32,969 nt of DNA from Candidatus Taylorbacteria bacterium RIFCSPLOWO2_01_FULL_45_15b. GTDB lineage: Bacteria > Patescibacteriota > Minisyncoccia > Phycocordibacterales > 01-FULL-45-15b. The notes beneath the pieces were generated by a model. The model saw only the letters and a list, made by a program, of their open reading frames with translations. It made no database searches and was not told the origin of the DNA. A program made the translations under genes and the position numbers. This document shows, piece after piece, positions 31,638 through 32,969 of the stretch (positions are counted from its first letter, which is position 1; the number at the start of each line of letters is the position of its first letter). The stretch is taken from NCBI GenBank assembly GCA_001822655.1, contig MHRX01000010.1, forward strand, positions 4,200 to 37,168, read 5' to 3'.

Positions 31638-32112
31638 CAGTAGTTTTTCTCGACGAGGCTATGCCATCGTTCAAGACCGCGGCAATGGCGCGGCCGAAAA
31701 CAAATAAATTTCTTTTGGTGAGATTCTGCGGTCTAAACAAGAAAGCCTTTCTGCTTCGCTTATCGAGACGCATCGTAAGATCAATAAATACCACGTGCGA
31801 TCGGACTCTAAAAAACGCATCAGCTCCGTGAAATCGGTCGAGCGCTGTCCCTATACTGCAGTAGAGCATGAGATCCTCCGCGTCAATTTCGTCGAGGTGC
31901 GCTTTGACAGACGCAAACAGACGGCGGGCGATTATTGTCGAAGGGGCCTTAGGGTCCCAGCGCCGTTCGTCTTGACGGCGCGCCGCGTCAGTAATTGCCA
32001 ACGCGAGATCAAGATAGTCGGGAGTGTCAAAATTGGAAGCGCAACACCCAAAAACCCTCTTTTCCCAAAACATGCCCGCCGAAAAAACTAACGGATTTCG
32101 TTCAAGGTACAT
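31624..32112 (-). CDS. Orphan 162-aa basic protein
   Basis: I do not recognise it. It is Arg-rich, with alternating helical stretches (LALAITDAARRQDERRW, STIIARRLFASVKAHL) and two Cys near residue 23. There is no membrane helix. ATG 32112 follows TATGAA (32127-32122) by 9 nt with TTGACC 18 bp further up, so a leaderless start is likely. An internal ATG at 32073 is the alternative. The terminator overlaps the stop. The GC content seems higher than in neighbouring orphan genes. Confidence 0.65.
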   Translation of the reverse strand: MYLERNPLVFSAGMFWEKRVFGCCASNFDTPDYLDLALAITDAARRQDERRWDPKAPSTIIARRLFASVKAHLDEIDAEDLMLYCSIGTALDRFHGADAFFRVRSHVVFIDLTMRLDKRSRKAFLFRPQNLTKRNLFVFGRAIAAVLNDGIASSRKTTVAAP

Positions 32113-32193
32113 TCGGATATATTCATATCACTAAAGCAACCAATCGGTCAAACGATAAAATCGGAGACCTTCGGCATCTGTATAAAAAGTTTT

Positions 32194-32217
32194 GGCCTCC
32201 GCAAAAATGCGGAGGCC
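32194..32217. terminator. Strong 10-bp hairpin, possible minus-strand terminator
   Basis: GGCCTCCGCA and TGCGGAGGCC flank AAAA. Read on the minus strand, AAAAC then TTTTT follows the stem, so the T-run is displaced by five bases; termination is uncertain. Two further hairpins (CCCCT/AGGGG near 32232-32249, GTCGCG/CGCGAC near 32253-32267) lie beside it. Confidence 0.5.
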
Positions 32218-32226
32218 TGTGTGAAC

Positions 32227-32427
32227 TCATCCCCTAAGATAACAGGGGATTGGTCGCGTAGCGCGACGCTTAAATCCAGGAATAAAATTACGACTTGCCT
32301 CGGTATTCGACTCACGATTTCCTCGGCGCTTTTCTGACGCACTTTTTTGCGTAGAATCAGCGAGAGTTAATTTTTGTGGGATTCTGATTGTCGGTTGAAA
32401 CAAGCTGACATTCTTGGGTTTAAACAT
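32227..32427 (-). CDS. Possible 66-aa small protein (or part of a non-coding RNA)
   Basis: The minus-strand frame begins at ATG 32427 with AAGG (CCTT at 32434-32437) 6 nt upstream, about 50 nt after a TTGACT/TACAGT promoter. The peptide is basic and Ser/Arg/Asn-rich (ASEKRRGNRESNTEASRN) and looks disordered. It is not clearly protein-like, so the transcript may instead be a structured RNA. Several hairpins lie in its 3' part. Confidence 0.3.
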   Translation of the reverse strand: MFKPKNVSLFQPTIRIPQKLTLADSTQKSASEKRRGNRESNTEASRNFIPGFKRRATRPIPCYLRG

Positions 32428-32475
32428 GCTATACCTTGGGTTTATTTTACTGTTGTTTGAGCCAAACCGCCTAAC

Positions 32476-32504
32476 ACTGTAGTTTTTTTATCAAATAAAG
32501 TCAA
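32476..32504 (-). promoter_or_regulatory. Promoter of the 66-aa unit (TTGACT-17-TACAGT)
   Basis: TTGACT (32504-32499), 17-bp spacer, TACAGT (32481-32476) on the minus strand; another TANNGT -10. Confidence 0.5.
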
Positions 32505-32625
32505 TTCAATTGTGGACACGCGAGCTGTAACCTCCTGATCCCTACTATACCTATACACGCGAAGCAATATGGTGATACATAAATATAAAAGATACGCATC
32601 CAGAGAGTGATGGCGCAGGTAATTA

Positions 32626-32790
32626 TTATTTTTTTCTCTTGCTGTATTTTTTTACGACAAGACGAGCAATATCCGGATCCGCGGATGGGGGAAGCGTGTT
32701 TTCCTTTGCAATACCGTCTTCAGGAGTTGGATTTTCGATCCTATCTCGAATTGCGTCAAAATCCGAGCTGAAATCTTTGGGCTTTTCCAT
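32626..32790 (-). CDS. Small 54-aa protein downstream of the yqeY-like gene
   Basis: ATG 32790 opens a 54-codon frame that ends in a Lys-rich tail (LVVKKYSKRKK), with an acidic N-terminal half (MEKPKDFSSDFDAIRDRIEN). It begins 12 nt after the stop of the yqeY-like gene on the same strand, so the two are probably co-transcribed. The composition is protein-like. I do not recognise a family, and no SD is visible. Confidence 0.55.
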   Translation of the reverse strand: MEKPKDFSSDFDAIRDRIENPTPEDGIAKENTLPPSADPDIARLVVKKYSKRKK

Positions 32791-32802
32791 AAAAATCACG
32801 AG

Positions 32803-32969
32803 TTACTTAAAAAGTGATTCAACAACTTCTTTCACATCGGCTCCGGCAGCTTTTCCCTTGAGTTCCTTCATCACCGTCCCGATAAACTGACCGAGCTTTG
32901 ATGCATCCGCAATACCGAGCTCTGCCTTTTTTGCCTCTGCCACTCTTCGTATTTCGTCTTTACTCATAG
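32803..32969 (-). CDS. C-terminal part of a GatB/YqeY-domain protein (partial)
   Basis: Only the last about 54 residues are in the window; the gene continues past the right edge, and the ATG at 32967 is probably internal. The visible sequence has KDEIRRVAEAKKAEL, then KLGQFIGTVMKELKGKAAGADVKEVV. It fits the C-terminal helical domain of YqeY and of GatB (consensus GxxMGxVM...KGRADG), which binds tRNA in amidotransferases. A short YqeY-type protein is more likely than GatB, but the upstream part is needed. Confidence 0.75.
   Translation of the reverse strand, partial: MSKDEIRRVAEAKKAELGIADASKLGQFIGTVMKELKGKAAGADVKEVVESLFK

Overview
The window looks like a chromosomal segment from a Candidate Phyla Radiation (Patescibacteria) bacterium, probably in the Parcubacteria/Paceibacteria part of that group. 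This is inferred from several traits seen together: an archaeal-type class I lysyl-tRNA synthetase, a short prolyl-tRNA synthetase without an editing insertion, a reduced DNA polymerase III delta' protein, a PriA-like protein whose ATPase motifs have decayed, very compact genes, and many starts with no Shine-Dalgarno (SD) sequence. No database search was possible.

Layout. 1-2300: the tail of an unknown gene, a terminator, and a PriA-like protein on the minus strand. 2330-5311: murA, a small orphan gene on the minus strand, and a first mreB. 5312-5938: a long gene-free stretch with stem-loops and a 28-bp palindrome. 5939-9380: an orphan gene, holB-like, frr, rseP and a small gene. 9635-10349: an orphan membrane protein. 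10457-15573: proS, then mreB-mreC-mreD-like-mrdA, a cell-shape operon. 15574-16369: gene-free, with repeats and a 40-bp palindrome. 16370-18493: greA and lysS. 18599-23661: an apparent MraZ operator, a possible 40-codon ORF, then mraZ-rsmH-ftsL-ftsI-murF (division and cell wall cluster). 23867-25486: an orphan gene, tRNA-Glu, and an RNA-rich stretch with palindromes. 25486-28785: a histidine phosphatase, then a membrane glycosyltransferase with a GH26-like hydrolase. 28809-31474: a divergent pair, an inositol-monophosphatase-like protein and a P-loop kinase fused to a CYTH domain. 31559-32969: a 42-bp palindrome, an orphan gene, a small minus-strand unit, a 54-aa protein and the C-terminus of a YqeY-like protein.

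How the genes work together. Most of the recognised genes serve cell wall growth and shape (MurA, MurF, MreB x2, MreC, MreD-like, PBP2, FtsI, FtsL, MraZ, RsmH) or translation and information processing (Frr, ProRS, LysRS, GreA, delta', PriA-like, tRNA-Glu). The GT2/GH26 pair probably makes and trims a surface polysaccharide.

Two expression styles can be seen. Many housekeeping genes have a TATAAT-like -10 element 6-10 nt before the start codon and no SD, which predicts leaderless mRNAs. The orphan genes instead have a TTGACA-like -35, a 16-18 bp spacer, often a TANNGT -10, usually an AAAGG-type SD, and their own intrinsic terminator. Other unexplained structure includes intergenic gaps filled by inverted arrays of short degenerate repeats that begin at the upstream stop codon, families of long palindromes, and a tRNA-like RNA next to tRNA-Glu.
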